Positions 9,264 through 18,005 of a DNA stretch of 43,115 nucleotides are shown here, one piece after another. Each line of letters starts with the position of its first letter. Position 1 is the first letter of the stretch. The translations under genes were made by a program, and so were the position numbers. A model generated the notes under the pieces. The model was given only the letters and a program-made list of their open reading frames with translations, was not told where the DNA came from and ran no database searches. Origin of the DNA: an uncultured Bacteroidota bacterium (GTDB taxonomy: Bacteria; Bacteroidota; Bacteroidia; UBA4408). The stretch covers positions 1-43,115 of the forward strand of contig CAIKXD010000148.1 in NCBI GenBank assembly GCA_903831265.1, written 5' to 3'.

Positions 9264-10162
9264 AGGTTTTGATTAATACAGACGAGCGTAAAAAAACAAA
9301 AATTCATACATAAGGCCGCAATTAAATTCATATTCATGGTGTTTTTAAAAGAGGCTTCTTTGGCATCTTTTAAAACTTTTAAAAACCATGTTGCAAAATA
9401 AATAACAACAGGCAGTAAAAAAAGTTGGAATACGAGGAAGTGTTGGGTTTTGCCAAGCTCGTTAAAATAAAAATATAAGCACACATTAGCCAACATAAAC
9501 ATGAAAGCTGTAAAATAAAAAGTACCTCTAATTCCTAAACGATAACTGATGGTAAAATCGCCACTTTTTACATCGGCCTCATGCTGATATATTTGCGTTA
9601 ATGGATACACTCCCGCTATTAAAAAAGAGCTTCCAAACAAGGCCAACAAATTTTGATTATTGAACTCAAAAGGTGCAAAATTAGCTCCAGTTTGTACCAT
9701 CCAAAAGGTAAATGCACCTTGAAATAAAATTACCGTAAAAAAACCAAGTATTGGATATTTTTTTAACCGAATTCCTTTAAAACTGTATGCTCTAGAAACC
9801 AAGGTATATATTAAAATGGCTATAAAAAATGTTTTATTAACTAGCAATGCCAGGCACAAACCAATAATATCAAAGGCCAAGGAGGCATAAAATAATTCCT
9901 TAGTTGGCTTAGGTGGATTTTCCAAACCTCCTATGCTCGTTTCATCCTCATCCATATAGCTATTATAGCCATTGCTAGCGGGATAAATAAATACGTGTAA
10001 AATCAAAAACACAAGCAGCGATGCAAACAAATTGATACTTTGGCATTGACTTAAAGCAAACATAAACACAGGCATTAAATAAAACGAAAAAGGAATTCGT
10101 AGTAACTTTAGGGTATCTGTACTTATCACAAACTTAATTGCGGCCTTTTTATTTTTAATCAC
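9260..10162 (-). CDS. UbiA-family prenyltransferase
   Basis: Multi-TM, 300 aa; Asp-rich NGYNSYMDEDETSIGG and YQHEADVKSGDFTISYRLG; 4-bp overlap with the PKS start. Confidence 0.85.
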   Translation of the reverse strand: MIKNKKAAIKFVISTDTLKLLRIPFSFYLMPVFMFALSQCQSINLFASLLVFLILHVFIYPASNGYNSYMDEDETSIGGLENPPKPTKELFYASLAFDIIGLCLALLVNKTFFIAILIYTLVSRAYSFKGIRLKKYPILGFFTVILFQGAFTFWMVQTGANFAPFEFNNQNLLALFGSSFLIAGVYPLTQIYQHEADVKSGDFTISYRLGIRGTFYFTAFMFMLANVCLYFYFNELGKTQHFLVFQLFLLPVVIYFATWFLKVLKDAKEASFKNTMNMNLIAALCMNFCFFTLVCINQNL

Positions 10163-10178
10163 GATTTATTTTAATGCT

Positions 10179-10186
10179 CAAATTTA
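10179..10186 (-). promoter_or_regulatory. candidate -7 box TAAATTTG for the UbiA/PKS operon
   Basis: Minus-strand TAAATTTG matches TAnnTTTG, about 16 bp upstream of the ATG; no -33 at ideal spacing. Confidence 0.4.
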
Positions 10187-10225
10187 GGAGAAACTTTTAG
10201 ATATAAATTACACAATGAATATTTT

Positions 10226-10354
10226 ATACCAATTGTATTTATTAAATAGCCAAAAGCTGTTTAATAAATTTACAATGGTTAATGCCGATACAACCTGAAA
10301 TTAGTACAATAAGGCTTGGCCGCAATTGCACTAAATTGAAAGTGTAATCGGTAT
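10226..10354 (-). repeat. R1 repeat, copy 3 (129 bp, inverted relative to copy 2)
   Basis: ATACCAATTGTATTTATTAAATAGCCAAAAGCTGTTTAATAAAT...GTGTAATCGGTAT; same length as copy 2 with about 9 mismatches. Confidence 0.88.
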
Positions 10355-10423
10355 TATTCATCAATATGTGCAGCAAAATTACCAATTCTATAGCCCGCAA
10401 AATAGACTAGAAATGAAAATAAA

Positions 10424-10452
10424 AAAGCCCTTGAAATAATTACAAGGGCTTT
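10424..10452 (-). terminator. Rho-independent terminator for the 10472-11002 gene
   Basis: AAAGCCCTTG aaataatta CAAGGGCTTT, 10-bp perfect stem; on the minus strand it is followed by a T-rich tract. Confidence 0.75.
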
Positions 10453-10471
10453 AAAGTTCAAACATTAATTC

Positions 10472-11002
10472 TTAAAGTAATTTTGAAATACCAAGTACAT
10501 CAACCACTGGTATGGCTTGTATTACCGCTGCCTTAGTATTATTGGTATTTGTTTCTGCACTAAAAGTCATCATTGCATTTCCAGCTTCAATATAGTTTAA
10601 CACATCTATATCGGGCATGTTATTTATGGTAAATTCTTTATCAGTTCCCACAGGAATATTAAAATCAGGAAGAATTTCTTTGGGACTTAAACCATTGGCA
10701 ACAACATTTAGCCTAATAAATTTAATATCATCAAATCTTAAATCTCCTTCTATAATTTTAAAGGTAATACTTTTAAATTTAAAAGTTTGGTATTTCCCTG
10801 CTTTCACGTCAAATTCTGAGGCGATAGTATTTAAATTATAATCCAAATTTGCTGACTTTTCAATAGGTCCGGCAATTGACATAGAATCAACTTTAAAGCT
10901 AAGTATTTTGGTATTAATTTCAAATCCTTTGTCTTTTACACAGGATGAGAAAAGAAGCGAAATAGCAAGAACAAGGATGGGAAAAAGGGTTATTTTTTTC
11001 AT
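10472..11002 (-). CDS. hypothetical lipoprotein
   Basis: 176 aa; signal peptide and lipobox-like LLFSSC. Confidence 0.65.
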   Translation of the reverse strand: MKKITLFPILVLAISLLFSSCVKDKGFEINTKILSFKVDSMSIAGPIEKSANLDYNLNTIASEFDVKAGKYQTFKFKSITFKIIEGDLRFDDIKFIRLNVVANGLSPKEILPDFNIPVGTDKEFTINNMPDIDVLNYIEAGNAMMTFSAETNTNNTKAAVIQAIPVVDVLGISKLL

Positions 11003-11040
11003 GTATTTTTTTGTTAATGGTTTTTATAAATATAATATTT

Positions 11041-12270
11041 TTAACAACGTTCTATCACTGCTGCGTAGCCCTGCCCTACCCCTATACACATAGTTACAAG
11101 CGCATATTTCTTATTTTGTTGATGCAACTCTAATGCGGCGCTGTATAGCAACCTTGCACCACTCATTCCTAGCGGGTGCCCAAGCGCAATAGCTCCACCA
11201 TTTGGGTTTAAACGGACATCATTATCGGCAATTTTCCATGAGCGTGTACACGACAAAACCTGTGCAGCAAATGCTTCATTAAGTTCAATAATATCAATTT
11301 GATCTAAAGTTAATCCTGCTTTTTTTAATGCTATGGCCGATGCTTCAACAGGACCAATACCCATAATACGGGGTTGCACTCCTGCAGCACCATTACTCAC
11401 AAGGCGCGCCAATGGTTTTAATCCATGCTGTTTAATACCTTCTTCGGAGGCTAATAAGATTGCAGCTGCACCATCATTTAAGCCGGAGGCATTCCCTGCA
11501 GTTACAGTTCCGTTTGCTCTAAAAGCAGGTTTTAGTTTTGAAAGTGATTCCATATTAGTATCCTTTCTCATAAATTCATCTTGAGCAAAAACTTTAGCAT
11601 CGCCTTTCTTTTGAGGAATTTCGAAGGCAGAAATTTCTAAATCAAATCGTCCCTTAGCTTGCGCTGCAGCAGCTTTTTGCTGACTATGCATTGCAAAAGC
11701 ATCTTGATCTTCTCTTGAAATTTTATGCAAATCGGCTAAGTTTTCAGCAGTCTCTCCCATAGCATCCACTCCATATATCTCTTTCATTTTAGGATGAATG
11801 AAACGCCAACCAAAACTACTATCAAATAATTGCTGATCTCTTCCAAATGGCGCTGAGGCTTTAGACATTACCCAAGGTCCACGAGTCATATTTTCTACTC
11901 CTCCTGCAATTGCAATATCTGCATCGCCAAGCATAATACTTCTGGCCGCTGCAACTGAGGCAGAGAGGCCTGAAGCACATAAACGATTTACAGTTTCGGC
12001 AGGTATAGTATAAGGTAAGCCTGCTAATAGTAAGGCCATGCGGGCAACATTTCTATTGTCTTCGCCCGCCTGATTAGCGCATCCCAAAATAATTTCATTG
12101 ATGGCAGCAGGATCTATACCCACATTTTTATCCATTATTTTTTTAAGCACAAAAGCAGCTAAATCGTCTGTTCTAACTGCTGCAAGAGTTCCTCCAAAAT
12201 TACCAATAGCGGTTCTTACGCCATCAATTATAAATGCATCTTTCATAAAATTGTTTTTATTAAAACGCAA
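11041..12270 (-). CDS. acetyl-CoA C-acyltransferase (thiolase)
   Basis: NRLCASGLSASVAAARSIMLGDADIAIAGGVENM, NPNGGAIALGHPLGMSGAR and CIGVGQG thiolase signatures. The start is probably the second Met (MKDAFIIDGVRTAIG). Confidence 0.93.
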   Translation of the reverse strand: MRFNKNNFMKDAFIIDGVRTAIGNFGGTLAAVRTDDLAAFVLKKIMDKNVGIDPAAINEIILGCANQAGEDNRNVARMALLLAGLPYTIPAETVNRLCASGLSASVAAARSIMLGDADIAIAGGVENMTRGPWVMSKASAPFGRDQQLFDSSFGWRFIHPKMKEIYGVDAMGETAENLADLHKISREDQDAFAMHSQQKAAAAQAKGRFDLEISAFEIPQKKGDAKVFAQDEFMRKDTNMESLSKLKPAFRANGTVTAGNASGLNDGAAAILLASEEGIKQHGLKPLARLVSNGAAGVQPRIMGIGPVEASAIALKKAGLTLDQIDIIELNEAFAAQVLSCTRSWKIADNDVRLNPNGGAIALGHPLGMSGARLLYSAALELHQQNKKYALVTMCIGVGQGYAAVIERC

Positions 12271-12399
12271 AGTAAATACATTAAAATGAATTGTGAATCA
12301 ATTCAGGAATGATAATCAAAATTAACAGCCAATCGCAAAAAAAACATATATCAATGCTTCTGCGCTCATATCGACATCAAACAAAACTTAATTCCTTCT

Positions 12400-14088
12400 T
12401 TAAAAAGAAAAATTAATACCAAGCAAACCATTGATTCTTTGCGATGGATAATTATTCCAAATTTGGTATTGCTGAGCAGCCAAATTATTTAATCTTACAA
12501 AGGCTGCAAGCTTTTTGGTGTACCTATACTCTGCATTAATATTTGCATCAACAAAACCATTCATTTTGCGTTCTGTAATTTTGAAATCGATGCCTGTAGT
12601 TGTAAATTTATCAAACTGTGAAATCTTTGCATATCGTGTGCCTACATAAAAAATATCTAAGCCTAAAATAATTTTATCTCCCAAATTGTAGGTACCCTTT
12701 ACACCTGCTTCTAATGCGGGCAACTGCCATGGATTTAGTTGACGCTCCATGGTGTATTGATTAAAGGCCAACCAACCTGCAACAGTAATTTTATTGTCCA
12801 TCACATAGCCAAGTTCACCATAAAAACGAGCTACTTTAGCATTGTCGTAAATTACCTGAAAAGCTGATTGTAAGGTATCAATTAAGTGTGGCGTATTTAC
12901 AAATAAGGCCAAAGAATCAATAATTTTATATCCCGCATTAACATTAAAATATAAGTGTTGATTGATATTTCCTCTTACACCACCTACTGCATCTAACTTT
13001 ACGGTTGATGTTCTAAAATTGATGGCAGGCGAAATAAAGGGATTAGTGGCTGTTAAACTTCTAAAACTATTTCTATAGCTATATCCTTTAATATCTGCAT
13101 AAACAGAAAGAATATCTTCTACAATATTGTATTTTCCGCTCAAGTCGGGTAAAAAATACGTTTTGCCTTCATCTGTTTCAATAACAACATTGATACCTAA
13201 ACGTGCATTCCAACCTTTGCCATAGGTTTTTACAAATGGATTGATCGTGAATATAGCACCTTCACTAGAATCGGGTGATGATTGATTTCCAAAATAATTA
13301 AATAATAATCGACCTCCGTAAAGTTCTTTTCCTACCTTTTTGCCAATTGCGGCCAACATATTAAAACTGTTCTCCTGATTTTTAAACTTATCGCGATAGT
13401 TGTAAAAACCTGCGTTGAATTCATGATACAAGATAGCTTCATTTTGAGTATTTTGTAACAACGAAGCATTAAAATCTATGAGGTTATAAATCTGTCTGTT
13501 TTGCGATTTGGTATAGGTTGGTTTTACCTCATTTGAATCTTTATCGAAACCATAAAAGTGAACACTATTATTTTTATACATACCATTCACGTGTATGGTG
13601 TGGTCGGGAACAAAAAAACTAGTTTGAGCTTTTAAATTATTTTCTGAAAAACCAGCATATCCTTGATCTTTAATATTTCCTGCAGAAGCAAAATGTTTAC
13701 CCGAAAAAGCATAATTCATTTTCTTTGAACGACCGCTGCCAATATAGGCTTCAAGATTTGAAGTAAAATAATTTCCAAACCCAACTTTTGCATAATTGTT
13801 ATTCAACTTTTGTAATGGTTCGCCCTTCATTTTGGCAGGTGTTATCGGCTCCACCTTAAAATCGGTAATAAATACTTTATTGATGTTACTATAATCTATC
13901 TTAGGAATTAAAGCAGCAGAATCGTTGATGGCTGGATTTGTATTTATTTTGATGGCGTCTGCCAGGGTGGGTTTATAATCTTGCACCACATTCACTTGTC
14001 CTGCATTCAAACCATTTTCTGTACCCGACTGTGCCGCTGCCAATCCAGTGTATATTACAAAACCTAATATCAGCTTTATTTTCTTCAT
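12400..14088 (-). CDS. outer-membrane beta-barrel protein (TonB-dependent-receptor-like barrel, no plug seen)
   Basis: Signal peptide, alternating beta-barrel-like sequence, C-terminal GLLGINFSF ending in an aromatic residue. Confidence 0.7.
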   Translation of the reverse strand: MKKIKLILGFVIYTGLAAAQSGTENGLNAGQVNVVQDYKPTLADAIKINTNPAINDSAALIPKIDYSNINKVFITDFKVEPITPAKMKGEPLQKLNNNYAKVGFGNYFTSNLEAYIGSGRSKKMNYAFSGKHFASAGNIKDQGYAGFSENNLKAQTSFFVPDHTIHVNGMYKNNSVHFYGFDKDSNEVKPTYTKSQNRQIYNLIDFNASLLQNTQNEAILYHEFNAGFYNYRDKFKNQENSFNMLAAIGKKVGKELYGGRLLFNYFGNQSSPDSSEGAIFTINPFVKTYGKGWNARLGINVVIETDEGKTYFLPDLSGKYNIVEDILSVYADIKGYSYRNSFRSLTATNPFISPAINFRTSTVKLDAVGGVRGNINQHLYFNVNAGYKIIDSLALFVNTPHLIDTLQSAFQVIYDNAKVARFYGELGYVMDNKITVAGWLAFNQYTMERQLNPWQLPALEAGVKGTYNLGDKIILGLDIFYVGTRYAKISQFDKFTTTGIDFKITERKMNGFVDANINAEYRYTKKLAAFVRLNNLAAQQYQIWNNYPSQRINGLLGINFSF

Positions 14089-14127
14089 GCTATCCTTTTA
14101 AACCTTCTATTATTATTTTAAACCTAT

Positions 14128-14372
14128 CAGCTTTCAACTTTCTAACTTTCAACCTTCAACTTTCATACTTTCAAACTTTCAACCTTCAACTTTCAAACTT
14201 TCAAACTTTCAACTTTCTAACTTTCTAACTTTCTACTTTCTAACTTTCAACCTTCAAACTTTCAACTTTCAAACTTTCAAACTTTCAAACTTTCAAACTT
14301 TCAAACTTTCAAACTTTCTACTTTCTAACTCTCAACCTTCTAACTTTCAAACTTTCAAACTTCTAACTTTCC
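14128..14372. repeat. degenerate 7/8-bp tandem repeat (CTTTCAA / CTTTCAAA) with a perfect octamer core at 14266-14318
   Basis: About 240 bp of CTTTCAA(A)/CTTTCTAA/CCTTCAA units; six consecutive perfect CTTTCAAA units plus a partial one from 14266. Confidence 0.95.
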
Positions 14373-14373
14373 T

Positions 14374-17300
14374 TTATTCCTTTTCAGGATTCGGCACAAT
14401 TGGTGTGTCAAATATTTCACTTTCATTTTCCACAGGAACTTCAAAATTAATTTCTGTTTCTTCGGGAGTTTGCACTTTACTTTTCTTTTCTTCTTCCAGT
14501 GTAATTATATTCAAACTTTCTTGAGCTTCTTTTACTAAATCAGGAATCTGGCACTTTTCTACAATGCTTTTAAATGTTTCTTTTGCCTGAAAATCATCGC
14601 CCAACGAATGATAATTTTTTCCTAACAACAAGAAGCCTTTTGCAATCCAATAGTCGTATGATGGAACCCTATCTGCCAATTCAAAAATTGTTTTTTCTGC
14701 CTCTGGATAGTTATTTCTTTTATAATATAATTCTGCCAAGTAGTAATGTGCCTTCGCTCCATTTTCTGACTGAGACATGCTCGATGTTTTAATTAAATCT
14801 CCAATCGCTAAAGAGTCGTTTCCTAATTCTGCTGCAGCTATTCCTCTTGTTAGGTAACTTTCGCCCAACAACTCGTTCGAAACTTTTGCACTTGTTATTA
14901 CTTTTCCAGCAAACTCAATTGCTTTGGCATATTGTTTATTTAAAGAATTACAGCGCATTAAGCCGGTTTTTGCTTCTAAAATATTTGCAGGCGTTTCGGC
15001 ATTAGCCAACAACTGTTCGTAATAATTTGCAGCAGTTGAGTAATCTAATTTTTTAAAACTTAATCCAGCGGCCTTGAGTAAAGCATTCTCTGTAAACTTA
15101 TTTTTGTTTTGTTCAATCACATATTTATAACCAATTAAAGCATCATCAGAATTTGATTTAATAGCACATTCGGCCATGTAATAATTCGCATTCAATAAAA
15201 AGAAGCCATTGCTAAATTTTTGAATGTAATTTTTAAAATCAGTAATGGCATGCTCGCAATCGCCTTTCATAAACCGCAACTCGGCTGCTTCGTAGCTTGC
15301 AGAATCAATTGCAGCATTACTATAATTTAAACCAGATTGATTTTTAACATAGTCCTCAAAGGCAGCCACATCACCAGTTTCAACATAAATATTACGCATT
15401 GAAGTTACCGATTCTTTTGCTTCCTGTGAGCTTGGATATTGGGCAATTATATCTTTATACAAGGCAATAGCTTCATTGTTTTTATCCATATTAAAGTATG
15501 CAAGTGCCGTTTTAAGCATTGCTTTTTTAATATAACTACTTTTAGGATGCTCCTTTTGAAGCTGCTCGAAATAGGTTAAAGCCTTATTGTAATTTTCGTT
15601 TTGCATAAAAGCATTACCAATTTCATATTGTGCATCATCGGCATAATTCGATTTCGGATACTTGTTTAATAAAAATTCAAGGCTAATTATTTTTTCTTCT
15701 GTTTTAGCTAAAAGTCCTAATGCACTCGCCTTTTGAAACAAGGCATAATCAGTATCGAATAAATTTAATTTAATTGCTTCACCATAAAATTCAATGGCCT
15801 TGTTGTAATCACTCTTCATAAAATAGCAATCGCCAGTTCTCACAAAAGCATCATTACGCATTTTTGCTGGTGCATCATTTTTTTCAGCAGCAAATTTTCT
15901 AAAAGCTACTGCAGCATCCTCATAACGCTCTTTTTTAAAGTAACAATACCCTATATTATAATTAACATAACTAAACTCCTTGTTGAGTGCAGCGCCAGGA
16001 TATAAATTAAACTCATTATAACCTTCTATGGCTAAGTTATATTGTTCTTGACGATAATCAGCATCGGCAATCCAATATTTGCTTATAGCATTTATTTTTT
16101 TATCCTTTCCAATGCCTATAGCCTTTTTAAACAGAAGTTGCGCATTGGTGTAATCTCTATCATTAAAATATTCTATGGCTCTGTAATAGGCAATTTTTTG
16201 ATAAGCAAAATCCATATCTAAGGTTCTTTTCTTAATTTTTTCAATAGATACAAGTGCCTCTTTGTAATTTTTTGTGGTAAGATAAACGTTGACCATGTAT
16301 CTAAAAGCCTCATCTAATCTTGGTGAATCAGGATAGGCTGCAATGTATTTATCAAATGCATCAATGGCCTCGTGATAGGGGTTGTAGGCAAGTTCATAAG
16401 AGAGTTTGGCATAGCTAAATAAAGCATCTTCGGCAAGGTCTGCATAAAAATTAGCTGCGGCAGCCATTTCATAACTATTTCTTGCCAGTTGCTTTTCTGA
16501 AATTTGCAGGTATGAATTTGCTAACTGATAGTAGGCCAATTGATTTAAACTGTCTGTTTTACCTACTACTTTTTTATAGTTTTCAATGGCTTTTGTGTAA
16601 TTTTTTGTTTGAAAATAACAATAAGCCAATTGATAATAATCTTCACGCTCTGGCTTTGCCCCTTTATCAAAAAATTTATTTAAGTAAGGCAGCGCTTGAG
16701 CATATTTCCCCATTCTAAAATAAGCATCACCAATTAAATGTGCCAACTCGGGTGCACGCTTAACATTTGCCGAATCAAGCCATGGTTCTGCAAATTCAAT
16801 TAACTCAGGGAACTTTTTTTGCATATAATAAATATGTGCAACATAATAGGGTATGGTTGGATAAAATGGTGAGCCTGCTTTAAATTTTTGAAATCCATTT
16901 AACGCAGTTTCTAAATTACCTTGACTATAGGCAATGTGCGAAAAATAATAGGTAGCAGGCGCAGCATAGTTGTTTTCAATATCTTTTATTTCGTTGAACA
17001 ACAATTTTGCTTTTTCATCATCATTACGCAAAAAATAGCAATAGCCTTTTTTAAATTGGTATTCACATTTTTGATCTTTGTCATGAAAATCTCTTTCAGT
17101 AATTTTCTCGTACCAATTTAATGCATCTTTAAAACTTTTAGATCGATATGCTAAATTTCCTAAACTAAAATAAGCCATTTTAATACGCTTACTTCCTGGA
17201 TATAAATTAATAAATTGCTGCATCCTTGTTTCTGCATCTGCATTAAACAGCTCTAAAGCACACATAGCAGCATAATACATTGCCTCTGAATGTTCTTCTG

Positions 17301-17496
17301 CATTTTGGGCATAATAGCTGCAAATCTCATCAAATGCTTTTTGTGCAGTAGCGTATTTTTGTTTATAAAATAAATCAGAAGCTATTTGTAAACGCAGCTG
17401 CGCTGCAGTATTTACAACAGTTTGCTGAGAATGCGCAGTTGATAGCGAAAATATGAATAGTATTAAAAAGGAAAACCTCAGCAAATTGCGGTACAT
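14374..17496 (-). CDS. large TPR-repeat (tetratricopeptide) secreted/periplasmic protein
   Basis: 1040 aa; signal peptide; many TPR-like units (e.g. YAQALPYLNKFFDKG, YTKAIENYKKVVG, YNKALTYFEQLQKEHPKSSY). Confidence 0.88.
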   Translation of the reverse strand: MYRNLLRFSFLILFIFSLSTAHSQQTVVNTAAQLRLQIASDLFYKQKYATAQKAFDEICSYYAQNAEEHSEAMYYAAMCALELFNADAETRMQQFINLYPGSKRIKMAYFSLGNLAYRSKSFKDALNWYEKITERDFHDKDQKCEYQFKKGYCYFLRNDDEKAKLLFNEIKDIENNYAAPATYYFSHIAYSQGNLETALNGFQKFKAGSPFYPTIPYYVAHIYYMQKKFPELIEFAEPWLDSANVKRAPELAHLIGDAYFRMGKYAQALPYLNKFFDKGAKPEREDYYQLAYCYFQTKNYTKAIENYKKVVGKTDSLNQLAYYQLANSYLQISEKQLARNSYEMAAAANFYADLAEDALFSYAKLSYELAYNPYHEAIDAFDKYIAAYPDSPRLDEAFRYMVNVYLTTKNYKEALVSIEKIKKRTLDMDFAYQKIAYYRAIEYFNDRDYTNAQLLFKKAIGIGKDKKINAISKYWIADADYRQEQYNLAIEGYNEFNLYPGAALNKEFSYVNYNIGYCYFKKERYEDAAVAFRKFAAEKNDAPAKMRNDAFVRTGDCYFMKSDYNKAIEFYGEAIKLNLFDTDYALFQKASALGLLAKTEEKIISLEFLLNKYPKSNYADDAQYEIGNAFMQNENYNKALTYFEQLQKEHPKSSYIKKAMLKTALAYFNMDKNNEAIALYKDIIAQYPSSQEAKESVTSMRNIYVETGDVAAFEDYVKNQSGLNYSNAAIDSASYEAAELRFMKGDCEHAITDFKNYIQKFSNGFFLLNANYYMAECAIKSNSDDALIGYKYVIEQNKNKFTENALLKAAGLSFKKLDYSTAANYYEQLLANAETPANILEAKTGLMRCNSLNKQYAKAIEFAGKVITSAKVSNELLGESYLTRGIAAAELGNDSLAIGDLIKTSSMSQSENGAKAHYYLAELYYKRNNYPEAEKTIFELADRVPSYDYWIAKGFLLLGKNYHSLGDDFQAKETFKSIVEKCQIPDLVKEAQESLNIITLEEEKKSKVQTPEETEINFEVPVENESEIFDTPIVPNPEKE

Positions 17497-17609
17497 TATA
17501 ATTCTTTAATTTAAACGGTTAAAAGTAAAGAGTAATATAGGCTCAGATAGATTAGTTGGTTTCAAGTTTTCAACGGAGCAATGTTAAGATTGATTCACTT
17601 AATTAATAA

Positions 17610-17632
17610 TTTAACCCAAATTAACAGGAAAT
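17610..17632 (+). repeat. R3 motif
   Basis: TTTAACCCAAATTAACAGGAAAT. Confidence 0.45.
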
Positions 17633-17798
17633 TACAATGGGCGTTAAACTTTGATTGATTTATTTTGTTCAAAAAAGCACTTAAAAAGAGAATCAACAAA
17701 AATTCTTTTTACTCAACTAAAAGTAATAAATTCGCATCAATTTCTAAGGAAGTTCGTTTACAAATTTTCAATAGAAAATAGCACCATTAAAAACAGCT

Positions 17799-18005
17799 AT
17801 GTATATTTTAAAAATAAAAGGCAAGGCCAAAATACCTGATTATATTCAGTTGCGTGACGAAAACTTTACACTAAAAGCATACTTTAGAGTTGACCGTCCC
17901 GAAAAAAGTCTCTTAAAATTCGGATATAACGATGAGCAAATGGAAAAATTATTGCAAATCATTATAGATTTGCCTTTTGGAAAAGTAATGAAACTAGAAT
18001 TGTAA
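17799..18005 (+). CDS. small conserved-looking 68-aa protein, translationally coupled to ftsE
   Basis: TAATG overlap with the ftsE start; compact ORF MYILKIKGKAKIPDYIQLRDENFTLKAYFRVDR... Confidence 0.6.
   Translation: MYILKIKGKAKIPDYIQLRDENFTLKAYFRVDRPEKSLLKFGYNDEQMEKLLQIIIDLPFGKVMKLEL

Noticed and set aside
11041-12270. thiolase as a member of the type III PKS cluster
   Set aside because: Separated by a lipoprotein gene, a terminator and the R1 repeat; a standard fatty-acid/acetoacetyl-CoA thiolase is the simpler reading.
14031-14228. 65-aa plus-strand ORF (NLQLSNFQTFNFLTF)
   Set aside because: Produced by reading through the CTTTCAA tandem repeat; not a real gene.
14128-14372. CRISPR-like appearance of the repeat array
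   Set aside because: Units are contiguous 7-8 bp with no unique spacers and no cas genes; a simple tandem repeat.
17651-17839. 62-aa plus-strand ORF upstream of the 68-aa ORF
   Set aside because: Overlaps the better-supported, ftsE-coupled 17799-18005 ORF in another frame; Lys/Ser/Phe-rich composition of AT-rich noncoding DNA.
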